This document shows, piece after piece, positions 7,278 through 17,881 of a DNA stretch of 55,107 bases. The notes under the pieces are model-generated. The model had not been told where the DNA came from. It saw only the letters and a program-made list of their open reading frames with translations, and searched no databases. Every line of letters starts with the position of its first letter. Position 1 is the stretch's first letter. This DNA comes from an uncultured Anaerosolibacter sp. (GTDB lineage: Bacteria; Bacillota_A; Clostridia; Peptostreptococcales; Thermotaleaceae): NCBI GenBank assembly GCA_937948705.1, contig CALECF010000047.1:1-55107 (forward strand), given 5' to 3'. The translations under genes and the position numbers were made by a program.

Positions 7278-9131
7278 TTATAACTTCTTTAACTCCTTTA
7301 AAATCTTTTCCAAATCTGTACATAGTTCCCTAATCCTCACTATTTCTTCTTGAGATTTATTTTCTTTCTTTCCTAACTTTTCTAATTCTATCTCTATACC
7401 GCGTTTTTCATCATTTAATCTATGATTATGAATTGTACTTATAAAATCCACCAAAGCTTTTTCAAGATGATCTTCTGAAATAATAACTTGGTGAATATCT
7501 CCCAATGTTTTGATTTCTTCAATATCTAAATGATTTAATAGCATATCCATATCAACATTTTGTTCCTGGACACTATATAATTCATAGATGACTCTTGCAA
7601 TTTTTTTATTTATGGGATCGGTAAAATTATCATATCCCATGGCAATTTTCACTTTAGAGAAAGCTTCCTTATTTCGTATCATCAATTTTAAAATACTTCT
7701 CTCAGCTTCTAGGTATCCTTGCTTTTGAGCAGGTTGAACAGACTGCACATTATACTTATTAGTATACCTATCAGGCTTACTTCTATACTTATCTCTGTTT
7801 TGAATAGATTTTTGTACAGGATTAGACTGATGATACGCATTATTACCAAATATTTCCCTTTTTATAGCTTCCTCTGAAATCTGTGATTCCATTGCAACTT
7901 TTTTAATATAGGCATCTACCTCCACAGGACTTTTGACTTGCTTTAATAACACTGCTACAGCTTTTACAAAATTCACTTTTCCATCTGTTGTAGATAGATT
8001 ATTCTCCATTCTTGTCAACAAAATCTTATAATCTATTAAAGGTAGTGCTTTCTCAATTTCCTTCAAAAAAGCCTCTTTGCCTTTCTCCCTAATAAAATCG
8101 TCGGGGTCCTTTGCTTCAATCAGTCGAACCACTCTTACTTTACAACCTAGTTCACCTAATACATCCAATCCTCGTAAAGTGGCCTTTTGTCCAGCAACGT
8201 CGGAATCGTAGGCGATGATAATTTCATCGCTATACCGTTTTAGAAGTTCTCCCTGGCTTTTCGTCAATGCAGTTCCCAGTGAAGCAACTACATTTTTGAT
8301 ATCGTACTGTTGGAGGGAGATTACATCCATATACCCTTCTACAACGATAATACGTTTATCTTTTCCTGCTTCCTTTTTAGCCAAGTTCAAACCAAATAAG
8401 TTGCTCCCCTTATTAAAGACAGGTGTTTCTGGGGAATTTAGGTATTTGGGTAAACTGTCATCCAATGCTCTTCCACCAAACCCCAAAACATTTCCAGTCG
8501 TATTGATAATTGGAAAGATGACTCTATTTCTAAATCGATCATAAAATCCATCCTTGGATTTCCTTTCTAAAACCAAACCAGCCTCATGAATTAATTCTTG
8601 GCTATAACCCTTTTTTAATAAGTATACATTCAGTGCTTCCCACTGATCTTCTGCATACCCAAGGCCAAATCTTTTTATGGTATTTTCCTGTAAACCTCTT
8701 CTCCTAAAGTAGGCAAGACCTAAATTCTTTTGTTTCGACAAATTCCTGTAGTAAAATAGTGCTGCTTCCCTATTGATTTCATATATTCTATTTTTTCTAC
8801 TTATTTCTTCATTATCCTGCTTTTTAGATGATATTTCTTCGACATGAATTCCTACCCATTGACCCATCAACGTTACAGCATCTATAAAATCTAGATTCTC
8901 AGCCTTCATAACAAAATTAATGATATTACCTGCTTCCCCACATCCGAAACAATGATATAACTGTTTTTCATCAGATACCATGAAGGAGGGTGTCTTCTCA
9001 TGATGAAAGGGACATAATCCTTTATGGTTTCTCCCACTCTTGTTCAACTGAATATATCGCGAAATGACATCAACGATCTCATTTCTACTTCTAATTTCTT
9101 CGATGATATCTTCATTTAAATGTATGCTCAT
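7278..9131 (-). CDS. dnaG: DNA primase
   Basis: Synthesises RNA primers at the replication fork in partnership with DnaB helicase. It has an N-terminal CHC2-type zinc-binding domain ([11 protein letters not shown] and [11 protein letters not shown]40, H43, C61, C64), then the catalytic core with the TOPRIM motif ([11 protein letters not shown], followed by AYDSDVAG), and a C-terminal helicase-binding region after about residue 430. Length of about 617 residues is normal. The ATG at 9131 is placed seven bases after AGGTG. It lies in the usual order ahead of rpoD. Confidence 0.98.
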   Translation of the reverse strand: MSIHLNEDIIEEIRSRNEIVDVISRYIQLNKSGRNHKGLCPFHHEKTPSFMVSDEKQLYHCFGCGEAGNIINFVMKAENLDFIDAVTLMGQWVGIHVEEISSKKQDNEEISRKNRIYEINREAALFYYRNLSKQKNLGLAYFRRRGLQENTIKRFGLGYAEDQWEALNVYLLKKGYSQELIHEAGLVLERKSKDGFYDRFRNRVIFPIINTTGNVLGFGGRALDDSLPKYLNSPETPVFNKGSNLFGLNLAKKEAGKDKRIIVVEGYMDVISLQQYDIKNVVASLGTALTKSQGELLKRYSDEIIIAYDSDVAGQKATLRGLDVLGELGCKVRVVRLIEAKDPDDFIREKGKEAFLKEIEKALPLIDYKILLTRMENNLSTTDGKVNFVKAVAVLLKQVKSPVEVDAYIKKVAMESQISEEAIKREIFGNNAYHQSNPVQKSIQNRDKYRSKPDRYTNKYNVQSVQPAQKQGYLEAERSILKLMIRNKEAFSKVKIAMGYDNFTDPINKKIARVIYELYSVQEQNVDMDMLLNHLDIEEIKTLGDIHQVIISEDHLEKALVDFISTIHNHRLNDEKRGIEIELEKLGKKENKSQEEIVRIRELCTDLEKILKELKKL

Positions 9132-9212
9132 TTTCATCACCTATATAATCCTTATAGTATTGTTTCTCCATTGATGCAAAATTTCCTTCTATAAAGAAAT
9201 TTTTCATTCCAT

Positions 9213-9668
9213 CTATTCAAAGGGATTATATTGTGCCTCATGAATAAGTTTGTCCAGACCTTGAATAAAGTGAAGATCATCTTCCTTTCTATGCTTAGAA
9301 GGTCCCTTCATTCTTCCTCCACCTTTCCGAATCTGTTGTCCAATGTATCTTTGCATCATCAATCGATCGATATTATCAAGATTATAAATTAATCCTCTAC
9401 TAGATATACAAAATGCTTTCTTCATCAAAACCATTGAAGCAAGTCCATAGTCATCAGTAATAACTATGTCATTTTTCTTCACTCTATTTACAATGGTCAT
9501 ATCAACGGATTGATCTTCATTGTCCACAATGAGATACCTTGAATAGCCATCTTCCTTTGTAATATGACATATACTTGAAATCATTATAACATCAAGATTA
9601 TGTTTTCGTGCTACTTCAACAGTTTCTTTCTTTACAGCACATGCATCTGCATCTACATAAATTATCAT
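9213..9668 (-). CDS. DUF188 family protein (YaiI/YqxD-like)
   Basis: A predicted protein of 151 residues from the YaiI/YqxD/DUF188 family, whose PIN-like fold suggests a nuclease-type activity that has not been proved. Visible signatures are the N-terminal IYVDADACAVK, the acidic ITDDYGLAS, and the C-terminal basic GGGRMKGPSKH. I chose the ATG at 9668 because family members begin directly with this IYVDADA strand. An upstream in-frame ATG would add 15 unrelated residues. It precedes dnaG, a common arrangement in Firmicutes. Confidence 0.9.
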   Translation of the reverse strand: MIIYVDADACAVKKETVEVARKHNLDVIMISSICHITKEDGYSRYLIVDNEDQSVDMTIVNRVKKNDIVITDDYGLASMVLMKKAFCISSRGLIYNLDNIDRLMMQRYIGQQIRKGGGRMKGPSKHRKEDDLHFIQGLDKLIHEAQYNPFE

Positions 9669-9773
9669 TAAATGTGACCATCCTATCTCATGGCGAATTT
9701 CATATTTCGACATATATCATCAATATTCCTTCTATTCCTTGGTCAAAACCTAAACCCGAAATTTTCAGAAACC

Positions 9774-10778
9774 TTATTTCCATACCTCAGGGACATAAAT
9801 CTCCTTGTATTGATTGATTACATATCGATCAGTCATTCCTGCAATATAATCCTTCACAACCTCATGGATATTGTTATTTTCCATTCTTTCTCGAATTTCT
9901 AAGGGTATTTTGTCTGAATTGGTTATGAAGTACCTATACAACTGCTGGATAATGTACTGAGCCTTTTCTTCTTCTTTTTTTGCCGTCTTACTTAAGTACA
10001 CGTTTTCAAACATAAATTCTCTTAATTTATTTGTATAATAAAGGGTTTCATCACTCATACCGATCTTTGCTTTTTCAAAGCTATGATAGATCACATCCAT
10101 AATCATGTTGTTTATTCTGTGACTATGGCTCTCTCCCAACTTGGCGATACAATCCTTTGGCAAATCAGCGTTCGTTACGATATGTCCTCGAATTGCGTCA
10201 TCAATATCATGATTAATGTAGGCAATTCGATCGCTTAGTTTTACAATCTGCCCTTCGAGAGTGACTGGCTCCATGTCTCCTGTATGATTTCGTATGCCTT
10301 CCCGAACTTCAAATGTCAGATTTAGCCCCCAACCATGACTTCCCTTCTCAATGGAATCTACAACCCTCAGGCTCTGCTCGTTATGCTTAAATCCCCCTGG
10401 ATGTATACTATTTAATATTTTTTCTCCGCAGTGTCCGAAGGGGGTATGGCCTAAGTCATGTCCCAGGGAAATTGCTTCTGTCAAATCTTCATTTAATTGT
10501 AATGCCCGGGCGATGGTGCGAGAAATCTGTGCAACCTCTAAAGTATGGGTTAGCCTTGTGCGATAATGGTCCCCTTCTGGTGATAAAAAAACTTGGGTTT
10601 TATGCTTCAACCTTCTAAATGCTTTAGAATGCAAGATTCTATCTCGATCTCGCTGGTATTCCGTCCTTATAGGACATTTTTCCTCTCCAATAAGTCTTCC
10701 TTTGGTATGACTAGATTTAGATGCAAATTGTGAAAGTCTTTCCTCTTCAAACCTTTCAGTGTTTTCTCTAAATCCCAT
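9774..10778 (-). CDS. dGTPase-like deoxynucleotide triphosphohydrolase
   Basis: A 334-residue HD-superfamily enzyme of the dGTPase type 2 subfamily, which releases triphosphate from dNTPs and may tune nucleotide pools. The metal-binding HD signature is seen as RTRLTHTLEVAQ followed by LGHDLGHTPFGHCGE, with a later D (DRIAYINHDIDDA). The length fits the clostridial type. In many Clostridia a dgt-like gene opens the dnaG-rpoD neighbourhood, as here. Substrate preference cannot be read from sequence. Confidence 0.93.
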   Translation of the reverse strand: MGFRENTERFEEERLSQFASKSSHTKGRLIGEEKCPIRTEYQRDRDRILHSKAFRRLKHKTQVFLSPEGDHYRTRLTHTLEVAQISRTIARALQLNEDLTEAISLGHDLGHTPFGHCGEKILNSIHPGGFKHNEQSLRVVDSIEKGSHGWGLNLTFEVREGIRNHTGDMEPVTLEGQIVKLSDRIAYINHDIDDAIRGHIVTNADLPKDCIAKLGESHSHRINNMIMDVIYHSFEKAKIGMSDETLYYTNKLREFMFENVYLSKTAKKEEEKAQYIIQQLYRYFITNSDKIPLEIRERMENNNIHEVVKDYIAGMTDRYVINQYKEIYVPEVWK

Positions 10779-10956
10779 GGTTCTACCTCACTTTTTGTTA
10801 TTAAATATTTTATAACATAATATATATATACCACAGCACACATATTATTCCTTCATACAATCGAACATTTTTTCGATAATTTTTCTTAATTGATTATGTG
10901 TTGTTACTTTGTGTCATATATTTTCCATAAAATTTGTTCTATAGGAAGGTGATATC

Positions 10957-12012
10957 ATGTCAGCCGTCACAAAACTGAATCTGTCCGATTTAGATTTTAT
11001 TACGAACCATATTCTCACTCACTATGACCTGGAAGTTAAAAATGTAGAGATCATAAAAATAAAAGATTCAGACAAAGAAAGAGCGATATACAAAGTAAAA
11101 ACTCCACATTTAAATTATTGCTTAAAGAAAGTTTATTATTCAGTTCATGATTTAGAATTTGTATTATATTTAATGGGGTATTTAAAAAACAATGGTCTCC
11201 ATGTTCCTGAGATTGTGCTCACAAAACAACAGAAGTCTTTTGTATCCCATGACCATGTTCTATTTTTTTTGATGACTTGGATTGATGGCACAAGATGTGA
11301 TTATGATCGCAAGAATGATTTGAAACTCATCTCAGAAAATCTTGCTGAATTCCATTTAAGAGGCAAAGGCTTCGATTATCTACCCCTTACAACAAGTAGA
11401 TATAACTATTTTAACTGGCAGACAGACTTTTTGAACAAGACTGCTAAACTAATAAAATTTAAGGAACGCATTTACAATAATTATCAGTTCAGCCCTGTCC
11501 ATGAACCACTTTTATCTGTCCTCGACCTTGAATACACCATGGCCCATAAATCGATTCATTTATTAGAGGCAGTAGATTTTCAGTATCTCTTGAAAAAATC
11601 TGTGGTTGAAAATCATTACTGCCACTTAGACTATGTGAATAAAAACCTATACATTCATGGAGAGAAGGTTTTTATGATTGATTTTGATCGTTCCAAGTTG
11701 GATATTCCACTCCATGATGTTTCAAGCCTATTAAGGCGGGTTATGCATAGAGACAATACCAACTGGGATTTTTCCATAGCAAAACATATTCTTGATACTT
11801 ATACCCAAATAAAACATCTGAATTCAGAAGAGAAGAAGGCAATTTTAGCGTTTCTAATTTTCCCTGAGAAACTATACAAAGAAACCCGAAGATTCATGAG
11901 ACAAGATGGCGAAGAATCATACTTCATAGAAAAGTTTCATAAGATGGAGCGCCGTTCCCGTGGCAAAGAAAAATTTATAAAAGAATATGAGCATTATTAC
12001 TTTAAATCATAA
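10957..12012 (+). CDS. CotS-family spore coat-associated kinase-like protein
   Basis: This 351-residue protein has the aminoglycoside-phosphotransferase/choline-kinase-like fold of the CotS/CotI/YsxE family found on endospores. Kinase-like motifs are present: an N-lobe lysine in YCLKKVYYS, the catalytic-loop-like HLDYVNKN, and the metal-binding-like MIDFDRSKLD. Several CotS members are thought to phosphorylate coat proteins or sugars; others may be inactive. A strong AGGAAGGTGAT site precedes the ATG. It stands alone on the plus strand, diverging from the dgt-like gene and converging with ppdK. Sporulation-stage control is likely by family, but I could not identify a convincing promoter. Confidence 0.88.
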   Translation: MSAVTKLNLSDLDFITNHILTHYDLEVKNVEIIKIKDSDKERAIYKVKTPHLNYCLKKVYYSVHDLEFVLYLMGYLKNNGLHVPEIVLTKQQKSFVSHDHVLFFLMTWIDGTRCDYDRKNDLKLISENLAEFHLRGKGFDYLPLTTSRYNYFNWQTDFLNKTAKLIKFKERIYNNYQFSPVHEPLLSVLDLEYTMAHKSIHLLEAVDFQYLLKKSVVENHYCHLDYVNKNLYIHGEKVFMIDFDRSKLDIPLHDVSSLLRRVMHRDNTNWDFSIAKHILDTYTQIKHLNSEEKKAILAFLIFPEKLYKETRRFMRQDGEESYFIEKFHKMERRSRGKEKFIKEYEHYYFKS

Positions 12013-12014
12013 CA

Positions 12015-12040
12015 AAGGCACGACTTCATGTCGTGCCCTT
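12015..12040. terminator. Bidirectional terminator between the cotS-like gene and ppdK
   Basis: GGCACGAC and GTCGTGCC pair across a five-base loop between the two converging genes, followed by a short T-rich stretch. Confidence 0.8.
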
Positions 12041-12057
12041 ATTATAATCATACTTGA

Positions 12058-14682
12058 CTACTTATTTGCGAAGGCTGCTCTAGCTGCTGCTAAGCGAGCA
12101 ATGGGTACGCGATATGGGGAACAAGAGACATAATGCAATCCAATGCGGTGACAAAAATCAATGGAATCTGGATCCCCTCCATGTTCACCACAAATGCCTA
12201 GTTTTATCTCGGGTCTTGTGGCTTTGCCAAGATCAATGGCAATCTTCATAAGTTTTCCTACCCCGATCTGATCTAATCTTTGGAATGGATCTTTATCGAA
12301 AATTTCCTTTTTCCGATATTCACCAATAAACTTGCCTGAATCATCTCTTGAAAAAGCATATGTCATCTGCGTTAAATCGTTGGTACCGAAAGAGAAGAAT
12401 TCTGCATGGGCTGCTATTTCATCTGCTGTTAGAGCAGCTCTCGGTACCTCAATCATTGTACCAATCATATACTCCAGCTCCACATTACTCGCTTCTATAA
12501 TTTTATCTGCAGTATTCTTAATTAAATCCTTAATAATGCTTAGCTCCTTTTGATGACCAATCAACGGCACCATAATCTCAGGCTGTACATTGATATTTTT
12601 CTCTTTCTTTACTTCTATGGCCGCCATAACAATGGCCTTCACCTGCATCTCATAAATCTCTGGATAGGTAACTGCTAATCTACATCCTCTATGCCCTAAC
12701 ATAGGATTAAACTCTTTTAACTCCTCTACAGTTTCCTTCAGTGCTTTTATATCGATATTCATTTGACCAGCAAGCATTCTAATATCTTCATCACTGTGGG
12801 GCAGGAATTCATGAAGAGGTGGGTCTAGAAGTCTCACTGTGACCGGACGCTCTCCCATGGCTATAAAGATACCCACAAAGTCTTCCTTTTGATATGGAAG
12901 TAATTTATCCAATGCCACCATACGTTCTTCCAGAGTCTTTGATACGATCATCTGTCGCATCACAGAAATCCGTTCTTCATCAAAGAACATATGCTCCGTT
13001 CTACACAATCCAATTCCCTCAGCTCCAAATTTTACTGCAGTAGCAGCGTCTCTAGGGGTATCTGCATTGGTTCTGATTTTTAATACTCTAACCTCATCCG
13101 CCCATTCCATCAGCTTTCCAAAATTTCCTGATAACTCAGGTTCTTTTGTAGGTATGCTTCCTTTATAAACGTTTCCAATATTCCCATCTAAGGAGATATA
13201 ATCTCCTTCCTTATATACAATACCATTTGCTTTAAAGACTTTACTTGCTTCATCCACTCTTATTTCTCCACACCCAGCGACACAACACTTCCCCATCCCT
13301 CTAGCTACAACAGCAGCATGGGAAGTCATTCCGCCTCTAGCTGTTAAAATTCCAGAACATGCCACCATTCCCTCGATATCCTCAGGTGAGGTTTCCTGTC
13401 TGACTAAAATTGCTTTTTCACCTTCCGCCACTGCTTTTACCACATCATGAGCATTGAAATATACCCTTCCTGTAGCGGCACCTGGTGACGCAGGCAATCC
13501 TTGGGCAATTTTCTCTGCTTCATTTAAAGCCTTTTCTTCAAACGTTGGATGTAACAGCTGATCTAGTTGCATCGGTTCTATTCTCATTAATGCAGTACTA
13601 CGATCAATGATCCCTTCCTCCACCATATCTACGGCAATATTGATGGCGGCAGCAGCTGTTCTCTTCCCATTTCTTGTCTGCAGTAAATACAACTTACTGT
13701 TTTCAATAGTAAATTCGATGTCTTGCATATCTCTATAATGTCCTTCTAACAAATTCGCCACTGAAACAAATTGATCGTAGGCTTCTGGCATAATACTCTT
13801 TAAATGACTGATAGACTGTGGTGTTCTAATGCCAGCAACCACATCTTCACCTTGGGCGTTCATCAAGAATTCCCCAAACAGTTTTCTTTCTCCCGTCGAT
13901 GGATTCCTTGTGAATGCAACCCCTGTACCCGATGTATCTCCCATATTTCCAAAGACCATCGATTGAATATTTACCGCGGTACCCAGATGATGGGGAATAT
14001 CATGTAATTCTCTATAGACCATAGCTCTTGAGTTGTTCCAAGAATCGAAAACAGCTTCCACAGCCATAAGCAACTGTGCTTTAGGATCCTGGGGAAAATC
14101 TTTTTTCCATTCTTTCTTAACCAAGTCTTTATATCCTTGAATAATGTTTTTAAGGTTTTGAACTGTCAGCTCCGTATCGAGTAAAAGGGAGTGAATATGT
14201 TTTTCTCTATCTAGAATGTGTTCAAATTTATATTTAGGAATATTTAATACCACATCGCTGAACATTTGAATGAATCTTCTATAACTATCATGGGCAAATC
14301 TTTCATTCCCAGTGGCGATAGACAGTGCCATTACTGTTTCATCATTTAACCCTAAATTAAGAATTGTATCCATCATTCCAGGCATTGAAAATACAGATCC
14401 GGATCGCACCGATACCAATAGAGGATGCTCATTGAATCCGAATTTTTTACCAATCTTATTTTCCAGCATTTCTAAATGCTCAAACAATTCATCTTTCATG
14501 GCATCATCTATATTTTTATCATTCTTATAATACTGATTACACGCTTCTGTACTTACAGTAAATCCTGGAGGAACAGGCAATCCTATTTTCATCATTTCAG
14601 CAAGATTTGCCCCTTTCCCTCCGAGCAATGATTTCATGTCTTTATTTCCGTCTTCAAAGGCATAAATAAACTTTTTTTTCAT
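12058..14682 (-). CDS. ppdK: Pyruvate, phosphate dikinase
   Basis: Interconverts ATP + pyruvate + phosphate and AMP + PEP + PPi, giving PPi-dependent glycolysis or a route to PEP. It has the full 874-residue three-domain layout: an N-terminal ATP-grasp domain (GGKGANLAEM at 21-30), a central swivelling domain with catalytic H455 and regulatory T453 (GGMTSHAAV), and a C-terminal PEP/pyruvate barrel with catalytic C831 (GICGEHGGDP). AAAAGGGGAG precedes the ATG. Just upstream is the gene for the bifunctional regulator that phosphorylates the threonine next to the catalytic histidine, so post-translational control is built into the operon. Confidence 0.98.
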   Translation of the reverse strand: MKKKFIYAFEDGNKDMKSLLGGKGANLAEMMKIGLPVPPGFTVSTEACNQYYKNDKNIDDAMKDELFEHLEMLENKIGKKFGFNEHPLLVSVRSGSVFSMPGMMDTILNLGLNDETVMALSIATGNERFAHDSYRRFIQMFSDVVLNIPKYKFEHILDREKHIHSLLLDTELTVQNLKNIIQGYKDLVKKEWKKDFPQDPKAQLLMAVEAVFDSWNNSRAMVYRELHDIPHHLGTAVNIQSMVFGNMGDTSGTGVAFTRNPSTGERKLFGEFLMNAQGEDVVAGIRTPQSISHLKSIMPEAYDQFVSVANLLEGHYRDMQDIEFTIENSKLYLLQTRNGKRTAAAAINIAVDMVEEGIIDRSTALMRIEPMQLDQLLHPTFEEKALNEAEKIAQGLPASPGAATGRVYFNAHDVVKAVAEGEKAILVRQETSPEDIEGMVACSGILTARGGMTSHAAVVARGMGKCCVAGCGEIRVDEASKVFKANGIVYKEGDYISLDGNIGNVYKGSIPTKEPELSGNFGKLMEWADEVRVLKIRTNADTPRDAATAVKFGAEGIGLCRTEHMFFDEERISVMRQMIVSKTLEERMVALDKLLPYQKEDFVGIFIAMGERPVTVRLLDPPLHEFLPHSDEDIRMLAGQMNIDIKALKETVEELKEFNPMLGHRGCRLAVTYPEIYEMQVKAIVMAAIEVKKEKNINVQPEIMVPLIGHQKELSIIKDLIKNTADKIIEASNVELEYMIGTMIEVPRAALTADEIAAHAEFFSFGTNDLTQMTYAFSRDDSGKFIGEYRKKEIFDKDPFQRLDQIGVGKLMKIAIDLGKATRPEIKLGICGEHGGDPDSIDFCHRIGLHYVSCSPYRVPIARLAAARAAFANK

Positions 14683-14711
14683 TTACAGATCTCCCCTTTT
14701 ATCAGATTCTA

Positions 14712-15533
14712 CTATCTCAAACTTAAATTTTGTTTCATGATATCCATGATAATGTTCGCACTTTCCTCAACAGCCTTCGTAGATACGTCAATAATTGGGC
14801 ATCCTAACCGTTTCATAAGTCCCTCGGCATAATCCAGTTCTTCAAGTATTCTTTCCATGCTGGCATAATTCGCTTCATTACTTAATCCCAAGGCTTTCAG
14901 CCTTTCCTGGCGAATTTCATTTAATTTAATCGGATCTGTAGTTAGTCCAATAATTTTTTTGGGTTGTACCTCAAATATTTCATCTGGCACAGGAACTTCT
15001 GGTACCAAGGGAACATTGGCTACCTTGATATTTTTATGGGCTAGATACATACTCAATGGTGTCTTCGACGTTCTTGAAATACCAATCAATACAATATCCG
15101 CCTTTTTAAGTCCCCGTGGATCTTTTCCATCGTCATATTTTACGGCGAACTCAATGGCCTCAACCTTTTTAAAATACTTTTCATCCAATTTACGTATCAA
15201 ACCAGGTTCATTTTTAGGCTCAGCCTTTAGAATTTGTTGGAGTGAATTCATGATCGGTGTCATAATATCCACCGCCTGAATTTCATGGCGCTGGGCACTT
15301 TCAGTCAAAATCTTTCTAAGCCTTGGAATCACCATGGTAAATATAATCATACAATTCTTCTCATGAACTGCTTCATTGATGATTTCTCTAATCTGTTCCT
15401 CTTCTGATATGTACGGGAATCTTCTAATTTCACAATCTCCACAATCAAACTGGCTGATGGCCGCCTTGATTACCTGTTCAGCCGTTTCACCAATCGAATC
15501 CGAGATTACATATACCACAAGTTTACTATTCAT
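14712..15533 (-). CDS. Pyruvate phosphate dikinase regulatory protein (kinase/phosphotransferase, DUF299)
   Basis: The bifunctional DUF299 protein uses ADP to phosphorylate, and phosphate to dephosphorylate, the active-site threonine of its dikinase, switching it off and on. Hallmarks are VISDSIGETAEQV at the N-terminus and the P-loop-like GISRTSKTPLSMYLA near residue 150. Length (273) is normal. Its place between a ccpN-like gene and ppdK points to PPDK rather than PEP synthase as its target. Bacillus has the same ccpN-yqfL pair without ppdK. Confidence 0.95.
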   Translation of the reverse strand: MNSKLVVYVISDSIGETAEQVIKAAISQFDCGDCEIRRFPYISEEEQIREIINEAVHEKNCMIIFTMVIPRLRKILTESAQRHEIQAVDIMTPIMNSLQQILKAEPKNEPGLIRKLDEKYFKKVEAIEFAVKYDDGKDPRGLKKADIVLIGISRTSKTPLSMYLAHKNIKVANVPLVPEVPVPDEIFEVQPKKIIGLTTDPIKLNEIRQERLKALGLSNEANYASMERILEELDYAEGLMKRLGCPIIDVSTKAVEESANIIMDIMKQNLSLR

Positions 15534-15553
15534 ACTTTTTATATACCTCCTAT

Positions 15554-16195
15554 CTATTTTTGCCTGCCTAATTCCACAAACAATCTAGTAATATTGGTCT
15601 TGGTTACTTTTCCAACAACTTTAAAATGCTCCTTACCCTTTTCCTCAAACATTTCCACTACAGGAAGACCATCTACCTCGTGTTCAATGATTTTGATCGC
15701 AGCTTCTAGGGCCGTTTCGTGAGGATATGTCATCACGATATTTGGCATTCTGGTCATAATGAGCCCCACAGGCATCCTATGTATATCCGTACCACCCATG
15801 ATGTTTTTCAAAAAATCTTTTCTTGAAACAACACCTACTAAATAGCCATGAGACAGAACATAAATAGACCCCACATCCTCCAAAAACAGAGATACGAGGG
15901 CATCATATAGGGTTGTTTGTTCATCCACTACCACAGGCATAGATTTGATATCACTCACCTTGGTTCTTTTTACATGCTCTGAAATAATGCTGACCGTATC
16001 GTTTCCTGAATAGAGATAGCCAACCTTCGGTCTTGCATCCAAAATTCCGGACATCGTTAAAATTGCCAAATCAGGTCTAAGGGTAGCCCTTGTAACCTTT
16101 AAGCACTGTGCTATTTGTTCACTGGTAATTGGTTCACTTTCCTTTACAATCTCAATAATCTTCAGTTGTCTTTGTGAGAGTTCTATGTTAATCAC
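15554..16195 (-). CDS. CcpN-like transcriptional regulator (HTH plus CBS pair)
   Basis: A 213-residue protein with an N-terminal winged helix (residues about 5-60; EPITSEQIAQCLKVTRATLR) and two CBS domains (about 78-130 and 140-205). This is the layout of CcpN/YqzB, which represses gluconeogenic genes in Bacillus and senses the energy state through its CBS domains. It is the first gene of the three-gene set with the PPDK regulator and ppdK, so it probably controls this route; that is inference. The start is an unusual GTG directly abutting an AGGGG-type site, and the exact start is somewhat uncertain. Confidence 0.88.
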   Translation of the reverse strand: MINIELSQRQLKIIEIVKESEPITSEQIAQCLKVTRATLRPDLAILTMSGILDARPKVGYLYSGNDTVSIISEHVKRTKVSDIKSMPVVVDEQTTLYDALVSLFLEDVGSIYVLSHGYLVGVVSRKDFLKNIMGGTDIHRMPVGLIMTRMPNIVMTYPHETALEAAIKIIEHEVDGLPVVEMFEEKGKEHFKVVGKVTKTNITRLFVELGRQK

Positions 16196-16323
16196 CCCTA
16201 TAATAAAGAATTCAATAAATGTGATATACTATTTCCCTTTATGCTATATTATATACTTTATTTTAGCAAACTTCTACACATATTACTATAGATTTTATTG
16301 TTGAATATTATTTTTCTTGGAAT

Positions 16324-16363
16324 GAAAAAAATAGATATAGCAAGTAACCCTGCTATATCTATT
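16324..16363 (-). terminator. Terminator after glyS
   Basis: A 12-base stem, ATAGATATAGCA with TGCTATATCTAT, is followed by a T7 run on the minus strand. It lies 37 bases after the glyS stop. Confidence 0.92.
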
Positions 16364-16399
16364 GTCTGCAATGACTTCTAATATATTATTTTTTCTGAA

Positions 16400-17791
16400 T
16401 TAGAACATCATTTTTTCTTCAATATACTTCTCTAGAGCATCAATTTTTACTCTTTCCTGGGTCATTTTATCCCGATCCCTTATGGTGACAGATTGATCCT
16501 CCACAGAATCGAAATCATAGGTGATACAGAATGGCGTCCCGATTTCATCGTGTCTTCTATACCGCTTACCGATACTGCCCGTTTCATCATAATCCACCAT
16601 GAACTTTTTAGATAATTGATGGAACAATTCTGTAGCACCTTCACTAAGTTTTTTCGTCAAGGGAAAAATAGCAGCTTTAAAAGGTGCCAGGGCTGGATGG
16701 AACTTTAATACGATACGATCGCTACCATCCTCCAATGTTTCCTCTTCATAGGCATCAATTAAGAATGCAAGGGTGACCCTATCTGCACCTAGGGACGGTT
16801 CTATGCAATAAGGGATATACTTTTCATTCGTTACAGGATCTTGATAGGTCATATCCACACCTGAGTGCGCACTATGCTGTTTTAAATCGAAATCCGTACG
16901 ATCCGCAATACCCCATAGTTCTCCCCAACCGAATGGGAACTTGTATTCAAAATCCGTTGTTGCATTACTATAGTGAGACAACTCTTCTTTTTCATGATCT
17001 CGCAGGCGAATATTCTCTGGGTTCATATTCAAGTGAAGCAGCCAATTCTTACAGAAGTTTTTCCAATAATCAAACCACTCCAGATCTTCCCCTGGCTTGC
17101 AGAAAAATTCTAGCTCCATTTGCTCAAACTCACGGGTTCTAAATGTAAAATTCCCTGGAGTAATCTCATTTCTGAAGGATTTCCCAATTTGTCCTATTCC
17201 AAAAGGTACTTTCTTTCTCGAAGTTCTCAAAACATTTTTAAAGTTTACGAATATGCCTTGGGCAGTTTCAGGTCTTAAAAATATTTCAGCCTTTGAATCT
17301 TCCGTTACACCTTGGAATGTCTTAAACATAAGGTTAAACTGTCTAATACCTGTATAGTCAAGGGCCCCACATTCTGGGCATATAATCGTTTTATCCTTGA
17401 TAAATTCCTGCATCTTTTCATTGCCCCAGCCATCAATACCGGCAGCATCTTCTCCCTGATTCGCAAGATAATCCTCAATAAGTTTATCTGCTCTAAAGCG
17501 AGATTTACACTTTTTACAATCCAATAGAGGATCGTTAAATCCACCGATGTGTCCTGATGCCACCCACGTTTGAGGATTCATCAATATAGCAGAATCAAGT
17601 CCTACATTGTAGGGTGATTCTTGGATAAATTTCTTCCACCAAGCCTTCTTCACATTGTTCTTTAATTCTACACCCAATGGACCATAATCCCATGCATTTG
17701 CAAGCCCACCATAGATTTCTGAGCCTGGAAATACAAATCCTCTAGATTTTGCCAACGCAACAATTTTTTCCATTGTTTTTTCTGTAGCCAT
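16400..17791 (-). CDS. glyS: Glycyl-tRNA synthetase (single-chain, archaeal/eukaryotic-type class II)
   Basis: Charges tRNA-Gly with glycine. The 463-residue protein is the alpha2 form (also called glyQS), not the separate alpha and beta chains of E. coli. Class II signatures include [17 protein letters not shown] near the start, [19 protein letters not shown] (motif 2), and [10 protein letters not shown] (motif 3). A C-terminal anticodon-binding domain follows from about residue 360. A CxxC pair around residue 97 (CKKCKSRF) and CPECGALD resemble a zinc-binding insertion. The ATG at 17791 sits seven bases after AGGAGG. Expression is controlled by the glycine T-box upstream. Confidence 0.97.
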   Translation of the reverse strand: MATEKTMEKIVALAKSRGFVFPGSEIYGGLANAWDYGPLGVELKNNVKKAWWKKFIQESPYNVGLDSAILMNPQTWVASGHIGGFNDPLLDCKKCKSRFRADKLIEDYLANQGEDAAGIDGWGNEKMQEFIKDKTIICPECGALDYTGIRQFNLMFKTFQGVTEDSKAEIFLRPETAQGIFVNFKNVLRTSRKKVPFGIGQIGKSFRNEITPGNFTFRTREFEQMELEFFCKPGEDLEWFDYWKNFCKNWLLHLNMNPENIRLRDHEKEELSHYSNATTDFEYKFPFGWGELWGIADRTDFDLKQHSAHSGVDMTYQDPVTNEKYIPYCIEPSLGADRVTLAFLIDAYEEETLEDGSDRIVLKFHPALAPFKAAIFPLTKKLSEGATELFHQLSKKFMVDYDETGSIGKRYRRHDEIGTPFCITYDFDSVEDQSVTIRDRDKMTQERVKIDALEKYIEEKMMF

Positions 17792-17824
17792 CTTCATACC
17801 TCCTTTAATTATGTAAAAAAATTT

Positions 17825-17879
17825 CGCATATTGCTATCGCAACGGCTCATGGCGCCAATAGCATATAGATTCTTATGCG
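17825..17879 (-). other. Imperfect hairpin between the T-box terminator and glyS
   Basis: CGCAT/ATGCG arms enclose a second imperfect stem in which ATATTGCTATCGC pairs with a GC-AATAGC-ATAT arm. It lies in the leader of the readthrough transcript, just before the glyS ribosome site. It may stabilise or modulate translation of the message; no known motif matches. Confidence 0.4.
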
Positions 17880-17881
17880 TA

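Noticed and set aside
10860..10877. Short inverted repeat ATCGAA/TTCGAT in the gap before the cotS-like gene.
   Set aside because: Six base pairs with a six-base loop in AT-rich sequence is expected by chance, and I found no matching promoter or operator logic.
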